From Lotus japonicus (taxonomy: Eukaryota; Streptophyta; Magnoliopsida; Fabales; Fabaceae), in NCBI RefSeq assembly GCF_012489685.1, contig NC_080046.1, positions 46,525,176 to 46,589,175 on the forward strand: a stretch of 64,000 nucleotides of DNA, read 5' to 3'. Both the position numbers and the translations under genes were made by a program. Positions 1-12,404 of the stretch are shown here, one piece after another. The notes under the pieces were generated by a model. That model saw nothing but the letters and a program-made list of their open reading frames with translations, was not told the origin of the DNA and searched no databases. Every line of letters starts with the position of its first letter. Position 1 is the stretch's first letter.

Positions 1-708
1 AATTTGGTTTTGTCAATCTCATACTGTTGTAAATTATGAACAGCTTTAGGTAGGTAACAAGTTCAAAAAAGAAATATAATTAATTTTAATCTCCACATCC
101 GGTTCACCAATATCTTCTTATCATACTTTGCATTTGTCTTTCATTTTTGATACACACAATACCTTATTATCATTTAGGGGAATGTATTTTGATGAATATA
201 GATGATAATTTAACCATGGATTTGATGTAGTTGTTATTTATGTAGTGGAGAAGAACATGATGAAGGTCCTACTCTTAAGAGTTGTTTGATGAGTAGTTAT
301 ACGAAATATGATAGGATTAGTAATACAATCATTAGAGAAATAACAAGAGTGGGAGAGAGAGTTGGAATAGCTTCAATACTAGAAAAGGTGGTAGTGTTTG
401 GTATTAGGTAGTTTGGGTACGTGTGGAGTAGAAGCATCTCTAATTAGGGTTGATTAGATGATAGAGAGCTCAGTCATTAGGGGGAAAGTAAGACCTAGGG
501 AAAATTAAGGCAAAGTCATTAAGAGGAATTTAGAGGTAAATGACCTGTGCAAAAACTTAATATATGACAAAGCATTATGGCTAAAGTGATTCATATAGCC
601 AGCCGTGGGAAAAAGCTTAGATGATACTGATGGTGATTGACTAATTGGAATGCTGATTATTCTGATCCAAATAATTTCTACTGAACTCATTTATCCAAAT
701 GCATTTTA

Positions 709-823
709 AGCATTTTTAACACTTACTTGCCTCTTTCATAGTTTGTGAAGGCTATATTTGATGATACTTGCCTCTTTCATAGTTTGTGAACGCTATATTT
801 GAAAGCATTTTTAACACTTACTT
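709..823. repeat. Nested short direct repeats
   Basis: A block starting ACTTGCCTCTTTCATAG near 725 is repeated about 43 bp later, ending in GCTATATTTGA both times with one base changed. The flanking block GCATTTTTAACACTTACTTG occurs at 709 and again at 803. It looks like a local tandem duplication followed by a second, larger one. No function is apparent. Confidence 0.8.
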
Positions 824-3800
824 GCTTCTTGATGAGTGAGAAAGAAGCCCACCTTAGGGGGAATGATGCGAAATCTAGACATCTACTACTTCTTATTCTT
901 CAACTACTTCAATTAGCACAGAGGAATTTTAAAACTATTTCACTTTGCTCATGGATCTAAATGAGAGTTTGATTTTGATTTGTAGGTACGAGTTGATGAT
1001 TTATGCTCACAAGTTGGTTTATGTTCTGCCAAAAGGGATCAATCTAAGAGGTTAGGAAGTTTTCCCCTCTTACATGAGCAATTTTACATATCAATGTTTT
1101 GCATTGGTTTATTGAATAAATATGCTTATCATGGTTTGTTTGCGATTTTGTTGATTTTATTTGCAATGAGGTGGCTGGCCACTTCTTTCTTCCTCTGCTA
1201 ATTTAATTTTTTCTGTGAGATAATGACAATCAATTTAATTATGACTTTATTCAAATCATAAAAATGGTTCAATTGTTATAAATGTCTGATTTAATGTTGG
1301 GAATATGGAATTAAGTATAGGTAACAGTCAATCCTTCACGTTACCTTTTTCCATTCAGTTCTTCCTTCCTCTGCTAATTTAGTTTTTTCATCTGCTTGAC
1401 TGAGTTTAATTTTTCCTACCTTCATTATTTTTTCTATGTTTTGACAATGAATGTTCTCTTTCTTCTCTTGGACCTTTATCTTTTGTGTTATTTTTTCTAA
1501 TTCTATTGTTTCTGTGAGAGATGTGTGTTCATCTTGAATGGAAACTGTTAAGGTTTTCTTAATTATTTTTAGTATTTGGCGTTTTAGTGAAGTTGATAAT
1601 TATGAGAGAAGAGATACATCTTTCTCTTGGCAAGAGGATTACCATTATGGTGTTGATTAGGGTGAACTACATAGCTACAATGTGCCCAACGTGTTGATTA
1701 GGGTGAACTCTTAATTAGAATATGCTGATTTTTTGACGATTGTGATCACTCTCCCTTTTCAGTTGAGTTGTCAAAAGGAACTGATTGACTGTCAGATAGA
1801 GCTGGATTTAAATGACTTAGTTCAATTCAACACAATTAGAAAATTAACTTTTAATATGAGTTGACTCACAATGGGTAAACCCAACTTTTTATGGTCTATT
1901 TTAGAATTGAGTAGAATATCTTAATATAAACTAATTTAGGAAGTATTAACTTAAAAAGAATGTATTTTGATAATGTTACTGTAAGTTTGAAAAAGAAATT
2001 TTAATTTGGATGGTAAGATATAATTACTTTAGAATTACAAATATGGATATATTTTGTAAAACTCGCAGCCATAATGAATTATTCTCAGTGGGAAAAAATC
2101 ACTTCCATAAGGACATTCTCAATGATAACAATTCCCTGTTCAATTGTTCAACCATTGGATAGAAAGCTAACTCTCATTAAAGGTACTAAAATCTCATCTT
2201 AGGTAGTTTAAAGATGACCAGCAAAGGGTATTCACCATTTGGAAATATTCCCATGGGTAGAGGTAGAAAACAAAACTTAGTTCAAATATGTTTGTTTTTC
2301 AGTTAGGGCTCCGTTTTCTCACATTAGAATGTCAACCATATATGTTTGTTTTGTGTTTGGGTTGAACTTTGAACCATAGAATAGTCCTTTAGCTTTTGTG
2401 TGATAGATATTAGTGTCTTTATACGATATCTGCATAAATAATACATTTTTTTATCACTTATTCTTGGGAAGAAACCCACATTTATATAGTGAGACTATAG
2501 TACTTTGATCGGGTAATCATTCCAAAACAAATATGTGCAGATTGATCATTGGATTAATCTAAGAGCGGGGTACTATTTTTTAGAAGACAAAAAATATTGA
2601 TTTTGGTGTTTTATTGTGTTTCAGTACCAAAGGAGCAAATGTGAGGTGCAGTTTCAGCAAATCAACAAATCTTATGATATGATATCCTTCTTCCCCATTC
2701 CTAGCCTGCTCCTCCTATTTGCAGCCCTATGACTATACACTCAACAGAACTCTTGAGCCTTGACTAAATGCAAGGAAGTATACCTTCATACTGAAAAGAA
2801 GGCAGCTTCAGTTAGACCTTGGCCAGCCACATAAACTAAAAAGAAGAAAAATTATGTACGCTTTGGATGTGATGCTGACTTAGCATCTGGATTATCTTCA
2901 GATGATGGGCATATGAAGCAAATCAAGTCACCAAATAACCAATTTGCATGTAAATCATCATTGTATCCTATCCCTTTTCACTATTTGTTTTTTTATTTTC
3001 TAGAACTTTTTAAACTGCCAAATAACTGGCTACTAAATGGCATGATAATTGCTATTTAAGTTTGTGTACAATATTTAGTGCAGAATATGATCACACATTG
3101 ATGAGCTTCATATTTCATATAAATTTGTTGTGTTGTGTGTGTATTCTACACTATAAGTTTGCTGCCTATCTAATGCAGACCCAAGGAATAAAACTTGGGT
3201 ATTTTTAGAACTGACAGTATATACATCTAATTAGTAGTTCTCACATGTCGTCGAACTGACTGTATATATTGCTCTGCTTTCTCATTTTATATTTAAAGTT
3301 ATATTTAAAGCTTTAACCTTTTTATATCTTTCTTTTTGTTACGAGATTAGGATGTTTTTTTATCAACATGGTTAAACTTTTATTTGTTCTACTCCTTGCC
3401 TTGGTTGATTTCTCTGATTGTTTTGCCAAGATTTTTCTTTTTTATGTTAATGTGTAGCATAAGCACTGTCTATTACATGACAGTTAGCAAAATTTTATTG
3501 TCTTATACAGTCAATAAATTGGTCTTTGATTGAGGAGTTATGGTCTGATGCTTGCTCTTGGTTCCTCATAGAGAGAAAAGAGGGATGTTTTGGTAATTTT
3601 ATTGTTGATGCATAATTAGTGCAAATGGTTCTTAGAAGAGCATCTATGCAGGAAAAATTTAGATGCATTTGATTGTATATAGTTCTTTCAAATGCTTTAC
3701 AAAATAATTTTTTTTTGTTTATTTGTTTATTTTATTAGAGTTAAAGACGAGAAAAAATCTTATACAAGAGATATTCCGTACATATTAACAGAGTTGATTC

Positions 3801-3984
3801 TCAACCCTATATATATATATTATTTTCAAAAAATAATAAGAGATATTCTTTTTTTAGTGAATTTAGAAAAATTTCAAATAAATGGCTAATAAATTGTTCC
3901 CTGATTTTATGAAAAACTGTAAACAATCAAATGAGAAAAAGACCATGAGGCCAAACTGCAAAGCGTAGGTTAAATTTATTTTTT

Positions 3985-4160
3985 CGAAAGTAAAAGAATG
4001 TATTAATATCAGCTTTGAAAACCAAGCTAAAAGGGAGATAAAGAAAGCAGGGTGATTAGTAACAATAAAAAGCTAATCACTCCACAGCATAAGACGGTCC
4101 CCAAGATAGCAAACCAAAAAGATATACAACAATCAAGAACCCTAAGCTCAACCAAAAAAC
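3985..4160 (-). mobile_element. Possible LINE 3' tail fragment
   Basis: On the minus strand this stretch ends in a run resembling ATTAATACATTC followed by A-rich sequence, the kind of 3' end seen in the other LINE tails of this window (48.4 kb and 60.2 kb). There is no coding part and I did not find target duplications. The call rests only on end structure. Confidence 0.3.
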
Positions 4161-4299
4161 AAAGCGTTGGTTAATTCATTTGTTAAATTAAATCTATATG
4201 TGTAAGTGTTCGACTAATTAAAATTGTATGCCTTAGAAAATACATCGTTGTATTATTCCATATATATCAAAAATTCAATAATTGTAATTAACAGTAGAG

Positions 4300-4352
4300 T
4301 TCGTAAAACATTATCCGTGCATCGCACGAACAAACGGGTTATATCCTAGTTT
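4300..4352 (+). mobile_element. Helitron-like 3' terminus
   Basis: A short GC-rich stem (CCGTGC..GCACG) is followed within about 20 nt by CTAGT, as in the better Helitron ends at 42.4, 42.7 and 45.7 kb, which have stem, short AT tract, CTAG and T. The stem here is degraded. I could not place the matching 5' TC end, so the extent of the element is unknown. Confidence 0.45.
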
Positions 4353-4741
4353 TCTTACACCTTGAGCTGGCTCAACTTTTGCTGACATGTTCGGGGTCAA
4401 ACTTGACAACATGATGATAATTTTCGTTGTAGCTGGGTTGGTTGACTAGGCGAGTGCTGCAATGCCACCTAACACACAAGCTATACCAGTCAAAGTTTTC
4501 AAAAGAATGGATTTTCATTTTGAACTTTTTCTTTTATACAAAGTACAAACCATAGGTTAATATTGATTTTAAAAATTCTATTTGACTTTGCTTGTATCAG
4601 CTTTTAAGCAAATCATAAATGCAAAGTTAAAAATGAACGAAATTGATGCCACTAAGCAGGGTTTATGAACATGAACATGTGCTATTTATTTGTTTTCCTT
4701 TTAATATTCTTATTATTTATCCATTGAGAATCAATTTTTTA

Positions 4742-4930
4742 AGAATAATGTTACTCACACACCTCTCTTTTGAGGTGTGTGAGGTGGAATGATGAGAGAG
4801 ATAGGAAGAAAAGAAAAAGTAAGGGAGAGAAAGTATGAGATGTGATAGATGGTAAGAGGAGAGAGATAGAAACAAAAAGAGATGGAAATGAAGTGTTTTA
4901 AAAATGAGGTGTGTATATATCATTACTCAT
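4742..4930. mobile_element. MITE with purine-rich interior
   Basis: Imperfect terminal inverted repeats contain the shared block ACACACCTC on the left and GAGGTGTGT on the right, with TAATG nearby on both sides. The interior is a strand-biased run of GAGAGA/GATAGA-type sequence. Related interiors occur at 12950-13090 and 26073-26259, so this looks like one dispersed non-autonomous DNA transposon family. It ends only about 30 nt before the first visible 4CL exon. Confidence 0.6.
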
Positions 4931-4962
4931 TTTTTAAACTTGGATCATGTTTGAATTTTCAG

Positions 4963-6237
4963 GGATACGGAATGACTGAGGCAGGGCCGGTGCTGTCCAT
5001 GTCCCTAGGATTTGCAAAGCAACCGTTCCCCACAAAGTCAGGTTCATGTGGTACTGTTGTGAGAAATGCTGAGCTCATGGTTCTTGACCCTGAAACTGGT
5101 TGTTCTCTTGGCTATAATCAACCCGGTGAAATTTGCATCCGAGGCCAACAGATCATGAAAGGTACATATATATAGATACATTGATATGTATGCAATGCTT
5201 GCATATATGCTACATCTTAATATCCATGATAAAAATGCTACCTAGCTACATTCTATTAAATTCTTCAACAGATCAAATTTTTATGTAAAATCTTATGTTG
5301 ACATTATAAACATTTAAATGTTTTAGGATATTTGAACGATGAGAAGGCCACAGCCACAACAATCGATGCGGAAGGTTGGCTTCACACCGGTGATGTTGGT
5401 TACATTGATGATGATGATGAGATTTTCATAGTTGACAGGGTGAAGGAACTCATCAAATTCAAAGGCTTCCAAGTATGCATTCTTTATGATCAAATTATAG
5501 ACATTTAAATTTTGCCTAATAAACTTTTGGAGAGAAAAAATATGGCAATCACTAATCCTCCTAATTCTTGTGTTGTGGCAGGTGCCCCCAGCTGAACTCG
5601 AAGGCCTTCTCGTAAGCCATCCCTCAATTGCAGATGCAGCTGTCGTCCCGTAAGCTTCTTATCCAACTTCAATTTTGATGGTTAATTTATAGCATGTTTG
5701 ATTTCACGATTTGCATATGATCCTAGGAGCACTTACTCAGAAGCTAAGACTTGTAGTTTCTGACCATAAGTGATTTTAGAGTATTTTATCGTGAAACTAA
5801 ACATGCTATATAATGAGCTACTGATATAAATTGTAATTACATGACTATTCATCGTTGGGACTTTTAACAGACAAAAGGATGCTGCTGCTGGTGAAGTTCC
5901 CGTTGCCTTTGTTGTGAGATCAAATGGGTTTGATCTAACTGAAGAGGCTGTAAAGGAGTTCATATCCAAACAGGTATGTCACATATGCATTGTGACAATA
6001 GTTTAATTATGTGATTTGGTAATGAAAAAAATCATATTCTAGCTTCCATATAATTTGGCTAGAATAAAAATATAAAAAGACTTTGACTGACATGTAGACT
6101 TTTTGTGTGAGCAGGTGGTGTTTTATAAAAGACTGCACAAGGTTTACTTTGTTCATGCAATTCCCAAGTCTCCATCAGGAAAGATATTGAGGAAAGACCT
6201 CAGAGCAAAGCTAGAAAATGGAAATCAGAAGCCATAG
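4963..6237 (+). CDS. 4CL: 4-coumarate:CoA ligase, C-terminal exons (partial)
   Basis: The enzyme activates 4-coumarate and related hydroxycinnamates to CoA thioesters in the cytosol, feeding lignin and flavonoid synthesis. Five exons join in frame: 4963-5161, 5327-5472, 5582-5649, 5871-5973 and 6115-6237, giving 212 residues and a TAG stop. The first exon opens with [10 protein letters not shown], a standard adenylate-forming motif. The 4CL signature box GEICIRG follows, then [23 protein letters not shown] and the C-terminal catalytic-lysine region [14 protein letters not shown]. All junctions are GT-AG. The N-terminal part, including the P-loop, is absent from the 4.9 kb upstream, so the gene either has a long first intron reaching beyond the window or is truncated. 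The visible part has no stop or frameshift, which favours an intact gene. The GEICIRG box argues against a more distant 4CL-like peroxisomal ligase. Confidence 0.9.
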
Positions 6238-7365
6238 AGGCTAGAAGCCCACATTTTTTTTTGCTCTCTTTGTGGCAATAAATCTTCATCATTTATTTAT
6301 TTATATTCTAGATCTCATCGTAATATATGTATTGAGGCTTCACGGCACAAAGCCAATCCGAGAAGTCATTGTATTGTAGTTGCACATACTCCTTCATTGT
6401 AATTTTTTGTCCATTAATTGCTTGAGCTTCTCTATGTCCATTGGACTTGTAATGTGAAGTGATTTGAGATCACTAAATTATTATCAAATCCTTGTGTGCC
6501 ATGATAATTTTACTCCCCAATGACAATCTTCAATTTTAATTATTTTTTTTTTATCAAATTGCTCTCGCAATTCTGAGCCGAATGTACTGAAAGTCAAATG
6601 TGTCTCCTTAAGAAAACGACATTTAAGGATCAGATTTTTGACCTAGAGGTTTTTTTTGAAAGAGGTCTAGAGGTTTAAACAACCGCTTTTTTAAATGTTA
6701 AGATGATTAAAATAATGAATGTAAGAACCAATAAAATGCATTAAAAAAAAGACAAATTGTGTTTAAGATAATTCAATCATCATGCGAGCAACAAAAGTCT
6801 CACTACTAAGAGTTGATGAGATTCTGTTATCCCTCTTGTTTCCATCAGCTACGTTAGTTGTTTCAACTTTAGCTTATGTTGTTGTTTGTTTGGGACCTAC
6901 GAAAGCCTTCATCTTCTCTCCATATTTTCAGAATTGCTAATTTGACTCTTATCGATGTTGCTAAAGCCATGGGATGAGCTTTCTCGATAGCCGCACAGTC
7001 TACAACTCCGGATGAGTTATGTTGATTGGAGCATTTTGTAAAAAGGATAATAGCCGCTCATAAGCCAATTTGGTTATTTTGTTTCTCTAGACAAAATAAG
7101 AGATCCATATATTTTAATTAACTTACTTTTTTGGTTTTCATAAAATTATTAAAAATAAATTAAAGTTTCAATATATTATTCCAAACATTACAATATTTTT
7201 TGTTGGTATTTTGTGTCAAAAAAAAAAGTTTTTGATTCTATCACAAACATTGGGCCAAGCTTTCTAGGGATTGAGACTTCTAAAGTGGCTTATAAGCAGC
7301 TATGTAGCCAATAAGGCTTTGGGCTCACAGTCTTAGCCCATGAACTTGTGAGCTTTCTGATGAGA
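6238..7365. other. Spacer after 4CL
   Basis: This is AT-rich sequence containing the probable 4CL 3' UTR (to about 6480). No gene is seen on either strand. Confidence 0.6.
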
Positions 7366-7882
7366 ACTGAAGGAGGAAGAGAACGTTGACCAAAAAAAAA
7401 AAGGAGGAAGAGAACGGTGGCTGCGACGACGGAGGAAGAACAATATTTCATGACGGTGGTGAGGGAATCTCAGCCTTCTGCCAAAGCAAAGCAAAGAGGG
7501 TTACCCATTGTGCAGCCCACTCACGCCTCGAGGGCTCTCGGTCTTGGCCCATGAAAAATTGTGTTTGTTTGACAGTTAGTTGAGAGCAGTTATCTTCTTT
7601 TCTTCATCTCCAACATTTTACATCACATGGCTGCTGTGCGAGAAATTTGTGGATCCTTTATCTCTCTCAAAATTGCAACATGCTTCACCTTCTCAACTTC
7701 CCTTCCTCCGAACAATGACTTCCAAGATTTTTGTTAAGGGTAGACCCGTTACAGACATGAGTGGTAGTTGTTGGAGACCCATTACTTTTTTCATGGCCAG
7801 AGCAAGAAGGACTCTTAATTGGATAATGAAAAAGACAAAGTACACCCACTTATTCAACATTGTTCAACATTGTTTCACTTGA
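7366..7882 (+). pseudogene. Broken duplicate of the 5' end of the RRM protein gene
   Basis: 7400-7745 closely matches 9408-9812, the leader and first exon of the gene at 9698. The copy starts with the same MAAVREICGS reading. It has lost two bases after GGATCCTT, shifting the frame, and it diverges right after the KIFVKG codons, where the intact gene has its first splice donor. The leader part reads through in one frame as TTEEEQYF..RALGLGP and then stops, as in the intact copy. It is a tandem partial duplicate about 2.07 kb upstream of its parent, unlikely to make an RRM protein. Confidence 0.8.
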
Positions 7883-8352
7883 TTTGGGTTTGATTTGCTC
7901 TACCCTTTGATTATGAAGATATTTATTCAAAGACTAATTTCTTTCGTCTTCAAGGGTTCATTTTGTCTGATCAAGTAAAATAATATAAAAAAAAAATAAT
8001 TATTTATTTTTTATTTAAAGAAATTAAGATATTTTTGGAAAGATTTTTACGATGTTTACTTTGAAACTGTTCATCTTTAAAAATATTGAAAGTAATAGAC
8101 ATAAAATAAAATTTAAACTTTTTTTAAAAGTAAATAAAATATAAACATAACCCTCTTTGAATTAGATAACTATATATAATAAAGGAACACACATTTTATG
8201 TGATAGTCATATGAATTACATGTCTAATTTACAGTCATGAGAATTTGTAAGTAAATTAATACTCATAAATTTTTCATTATTGAAACATGTAAATTATATG
8301 AACGAACATATATTGTACATATGGGATATATGTGAGTTTGTTTTGAGATAGA

Positions 8353-8660
8353 TTGTCTCTAGCTCTTCGGTGCTCTTCCACATGTGGAAGAAACCTCTTG
8401 AATTGGAGTAATTACTTATCTACTATTGTTCACGATAGTCTCTCGTTTGTTCGTCGTTTTGATTTCTTTTATGTTATTTTTGTTCGTCGTCCTAGCAATT
8501 CAGTTGCATACTTTTTTGCCAGCAATACCTCCTCATCATGCATCGATTTAGTGTTGATTGAGGAGGTTCCTCTGGAGGTTGATTCTCTCGTAGTCGCTGA
8601 CATTTTGACTTCTTTGCTGGTTTAATACCAGTATGGTGTTTCGTTAAAAAAATCTAATAA
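8353..8660 (+). mobile_element. LINE 3' fragment (end of RNase H-like domain)
   Basis: An open frame of about 90 codons ends in TAA at about 8625. It contains SLSFVRRFDFFYVIFVRRPSNSVAYFFA-type sequence. This matches the end of the RNase H domain of plant non-LTR retrotransposons, where the pattern V.FV.R..N..AH.LA is usual, and a terminal segment with conserved VDA(D)xL follows. A short 3' UTR then ends in an A-rich run near 8645. The fragment is 5'-truncated, as most LINE copies are, and is not a host gene. Confidence 0.65.
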
Positions 8661-9046
8661 TAATAACAAAAGTTGAATTACTATAGATAGTAAAAAATGT
8701 CTACGCATTTATGCAATTATTGTTATAATTAAATATATATATTTTTTTTAAGATATCCGACAACCGACAACCATAAAACTAATTTTCGAAGTTCTAAGAT
8801 TACATTAAGTAAATACGTCTCTCCTACACATACTTGTTTCATATGCTCACCCCACACTAAAATGAAGAAGACACTAATTTATTTATAGAATAAAACATAG
8901 CAAAAGGGTTAATTTGAGGTACGTTCAACAAAACAAAAAAAAAACAAAAAACTTGAGGCGTGATTCGAGATTCAATTGGGTACTCTGATCCGACTCCGAG
9001 TGAGGACATTCCATTCGCGAGCAGAGAGAAGTAATTCTGGTATGCC

Positions 9047-9072
9047 AAATCCCAATCCCAATCCCAATCCCG
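9047..9072 (+). repeat. Short ATCCCA tandem repeat
   Basis: Four to five copies of the hexamer AATCCC occur in the leader of the RRM gene. It is not the plant telomere repeat (AAACCCT). Confidence 0.9.
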
Positions 9073-9421
9073 TGTTTGCTCAATCTTCTCTGTGAATTGC
9101 AGCGTTTTTTCTGTTCGTTTGTTTCCTTCATCATCGTTTCAATACTTGCTTATCATTTCTGTGTGGGTTTTGGATTGTTCTTTAGGAAAACAGAATTTTC
9201 ATATTACTCTGAAATTTTTTTGAGTTGACCCTTTCCAATTCAGATGAGAATATGAGAGTTTGCAAATGCATGTATTTGTTATCTTCTTCATTTCTGTAGT
9301 TGTGATCTTTAAAATATAGATGAAGAAGTTCTGAAACTCTTGTTTAATTTGCAGTAATAGCAAGTATTAATGGCCTTTGTCATGGTTAGCTTGAAGAAAT
9401 GAGCGAAGTGGGAGGAAGAGA

Positions 9422-9625
9422 ATGGTGCCTGCGACAACGGAAGAAGAGCAATATTTCGTGACTGCACCGCCCTCTAGGGTAGCTTCTACCTCCTGATTTC
9501 TATCATCCATTTCTAACTTCAAGTTCATAGTAGCACCTTAATTTTAGCAATTGATTGACATTTCTCAAGAGGTTCCCACTGCGCAGCCCAATTACGCCTC
9601 GAGGGCTCTTGGTCTTGGCCCATGA
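9422..9625 (+). other. Possible spliced upstream ORF or captured exon pair
   Basis: ATG at 9422 opens 19 codons (MVPATTEEEQYFVTAPPSR) up to a GT at 9479. An AG at 9570-9571 continues the frame as VPTAQPNYASRALGLGP and stops at the TGA around 9624. The same peptide pattern survives in the duplicate at 7.4 kb, where the two halves are joined by a different stretch (RESQPSAKAKQRG). It could be an upstream ORF of the RRM transcript or the remnant of another gene. I do not recognise the protein. Confidence 0.35.
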
Positions 9626-9697
9626 AAAATTGTGTTTGTTTGACAGTTAGTTGAGAGCAGTTATCTTCTCTTCTTCATCTCCAACATTTTACATCAC

Positions 9698-11060
9698 ATG
9701 GCTGCTGTGCGAGAAATTTGTGGATCCTTAATGTCTCTCTCAAAATTGCAGCATGCTTCACCTTCTCAACTTCCCTTCCTCCGAACAATGACTTCTAAGA
9801 TTTTTGTTAAGGGTAACACTTTTTTTTGCTGCTATCTCATGCTTCTCTTTGTTGTCGGATTTTAATTATTTATTGCCTTCAAATTTGTTTTGACATATGA
9901 ATAAAAGAAACCCATGACTTAATTGAACATTGTTTGTTCAACCTCTTTATATGGCATGTGATCATGAAGCTCTTGCTAGCTTATACTATAAGAAAACCCT
10001 TCAAAATATGAAATTGAACTACTTAAATCTCTATCTAGTGGTTATGTTACTTTAGAGGATCTGGCTCTACTGGAATCCATATGTAAGCCATGTGTATGTC
10101 TGAATAAAAGGGAAGCAAATTCGGATTTCAAAAAAGAAAATAATGGCATTTACATAGATTCAAAAGGGCACTTCCTTGATTAGATGAAAACAGACTCTAG
10201 AATCATTTTGAAGGTTCTTTAGGTATTTAACGGGTTATGATTATGAGGTTTGCCAGTTGGTTTTCATACGGTCATTTACTGTTTCCTATCATGAATTTTA
10301 GTTATTGGAAATCGGAATACTTTCTTCTAATTATCATGTAGCCTGATGTAAGAACAGCTAATGTAGTGCAAGTTATTTGCGATCCAAATCTTAAATTACT
10401 TGAAATTGTGAAAAATGTTTATTTTTGTGCAATTCAACTATTTTCTTTTGCCCTGACATTTTCTCTACAAATGGGTTCTTTTTCTGGGTTTTTTCTTGCT
10501 GTATAACACTGAAAACTCAAAACTAATGCCTTAATGTTGTTTAGTAATCTGATTTTCATTTGCTCTAAAACTTGTAACTGTTACTTTGACCTTACAATCT
10601 TGATGCAGGTTTAGCATTTTCTACTACAGAGGATAAATTAGCTGAAGCTTTTTCTCAATACGGCAAAGTCCTGAAAGGTTTGTGCCTCTGTTGTCATTAC
10701 AAGACTAAAATCTTCCAGGTTAAAATTCTCAGACATCTACCTTTTCACTTCCCCAGCTGATATAGTCTTGAATAGAGCTAAAACTAGATCCAAAGGTTTT
10801 GGGTATGTGACTTTTGCTAAGGAGGAAGATGCTCAGAAGGCACAGATTGGCATGAATAGAAAAGTCAGAATCTTCTAACTCCAGTTTTCTTTTTGTTCAC
10901 CTTCATTATGAATCCAAACATAGCCTTAATTATGTACCAGAATTCAGAAAATGAATCAACACTTTTTTTCCAGATATTACATGGACGTGTTCTGTACGTA
11001 GACATGGAACCACCTGACAAGCATAAGAAATCTATTTCAGAGGGGGCAACTGATAGTTGA
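9698..11060 (+). CDS. Small single-RRM RNA-binding protein, organelle type
   Basis: Four exons (9698-9812, 10609-10677, 10757-10863, 10974-11060) give 125 residues. Residues 1-30 are basic and Ser-rich without acids at the far end, like an organelle transit peptide. A single RRM fills most of the rest: RNP2 is KIFVKGLAF near residue 34 and RNP1 is KGFGYVTF near residue 77, with aromatic residues at the RNA-contact positions. The short tail is PDKHKKSISEGATDS. Length and layout fit the small RNA-binding protein 11 / ORRM-like class that acts on chloroplast or mitochondrial transcripts. Organelle targeting is inferred from the N-terminus only. The ATG at 9698 is the first in frame after the stop that ends the upstream ORF. 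A broken duplicate of its 5' end lies 2 kb upstream. Confidence 0.85.
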
Positions 11061-12404
11061 TGCTCAATATTGTGTAAACAGTCAGATACGCAAGGGAAGA
11101 CTGCACCTTGTTTCCAAGTGCTTCTAGTTGATATTTTCATCTTGTTTTCAAAGTACAATATTTAGATCCACTAATGAATAGATAGATTTAACTAGCATGT
11201 GATTTTTTGCATGTTTGGAAACCCTTTTATAGTTGATTTTGAAGCTAGAATCAGTTCTAGGAAGAAGTGTGTCATCTTATCGTTATAATTATTTGCTTGA
11301 TTCTTAATTTTCCTTAGTGTATAAATCGTATGTCTTAAAATGCATTTTGGTTTTCCATGCAAAGTTCCATGTAGTTTCACACGACAAGATAGCTGAACAT
11401 CAAACAAAAACACTGCAAGTCTCTTAGATGCACTAATTTTAAGGTAAAGGATTTCAAGCAAAAAGATGAGAGAGATTGATATATTCTAGTTAGTCCCAGC
11501 ATTGGAAGAGGATCTAGAACTGCCTTTGCTGAATATTTGCTTGCAACAAATTTGGTCTCCTCTAGCAATCAAGCTATTGGTAAATTCGTATAAAATATCC
11601 TTTCTCAGGGTTCGAACCCTGAACATTCACCTGCAATTACCCTTAACTCTATGTGATGTAGTGTTTAATAAGAGACGAATTGTGATGTAGGAATTAATAT
11701 GTGATGAATTGTGACATTGTTCTTATGAAGTTTTCATTTATCTGATACAAGTGTTGTTTGGTTCATTTCTTAGGTTTAATCTAATCACCTTTGATAAAAT
11801 AAAGAAAAAGAAAAAGCTTTGCTTTTTCAAAAGTCGTCGATTAATTACCAAGTGCCACATATTATTTTTTACGGATGTTTTCACCTATTCGGCCAAATAT
11901 AGTGTTCCTATAAATAAGTGGCTTTTCTGATATTTTTTTATGTTTAAATGCAATTTAAATTTAATTGATCATATTTTTATGTTGTCAATGTTAACACTTC
12001 ATATGAAATCAACAATTTAATGTATATACACACACTCTCAGCGAAAAACTCATTTGTACATTATCATCTAATGGCTATGGTTGTTTGTTATGTCAAAAAG
12101 TAAATTTTAAATTTAATTAAAATGAAAAAACATGAGAGTATATATGTTCATCTAAGCTTATATGATTTTAATTGGATGTCCGTGTAAAGGGGGCTTTACA
12201 CTGTCAGTGTATCCCCATTAAACTCAATGTATTTTTTAAAATGTTTCAAAATAGAAAAAACTGGTTTTTTTAATTTTTGATTTATTGAAGAAGATTTTGA
12301 ATTAATCGGTTTGAAGAAGGTGATGATTTCAGAGAAGTGTCAAAGTAACATTTGCACTGTAACTTGTTTCTTGAGTTCTCACTTCACTTCACTGCTTCGA
12401 GAGA
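11061..12404. other. Spacer between the RRM gene and PARG
   Basis: It holds the RRM gene 3' region and then AT-rich sequence. No gene is seen. Near 12190 a short TTTACACTGTCAGTGTA palindrome occurs; a related ACTGTCAGTG lies in the HRD1 3' region at about 36077, which suggests a dispersed repeat end. Confidence 0.5.

Larger units (their letters stand above)
1..4962. other. Exon-free stretch upstream of the 4CL exons
   Basis: I see no convincing coding exon on either strand in this AT-rich stretch. The first visible 4CL exon starts at 4963 behind a good acceptor, and the large first exon of 4CL genes (about 1 kb, the N-terminal 60% of the protein) is not here. The stretch is therefore either a very long first intron or the flank of a 5'-truncated gene copy. 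It holds a short direct repeat, a possible LINE tail, a Helitron-like end and a MITE, listed separately. Confidence 0.6.

Noticed and set aside
9047..9072. Interstitial telomere repeat
   Set aside because: The unit is AATCCC, not the plant telomere unit AAACCCT.
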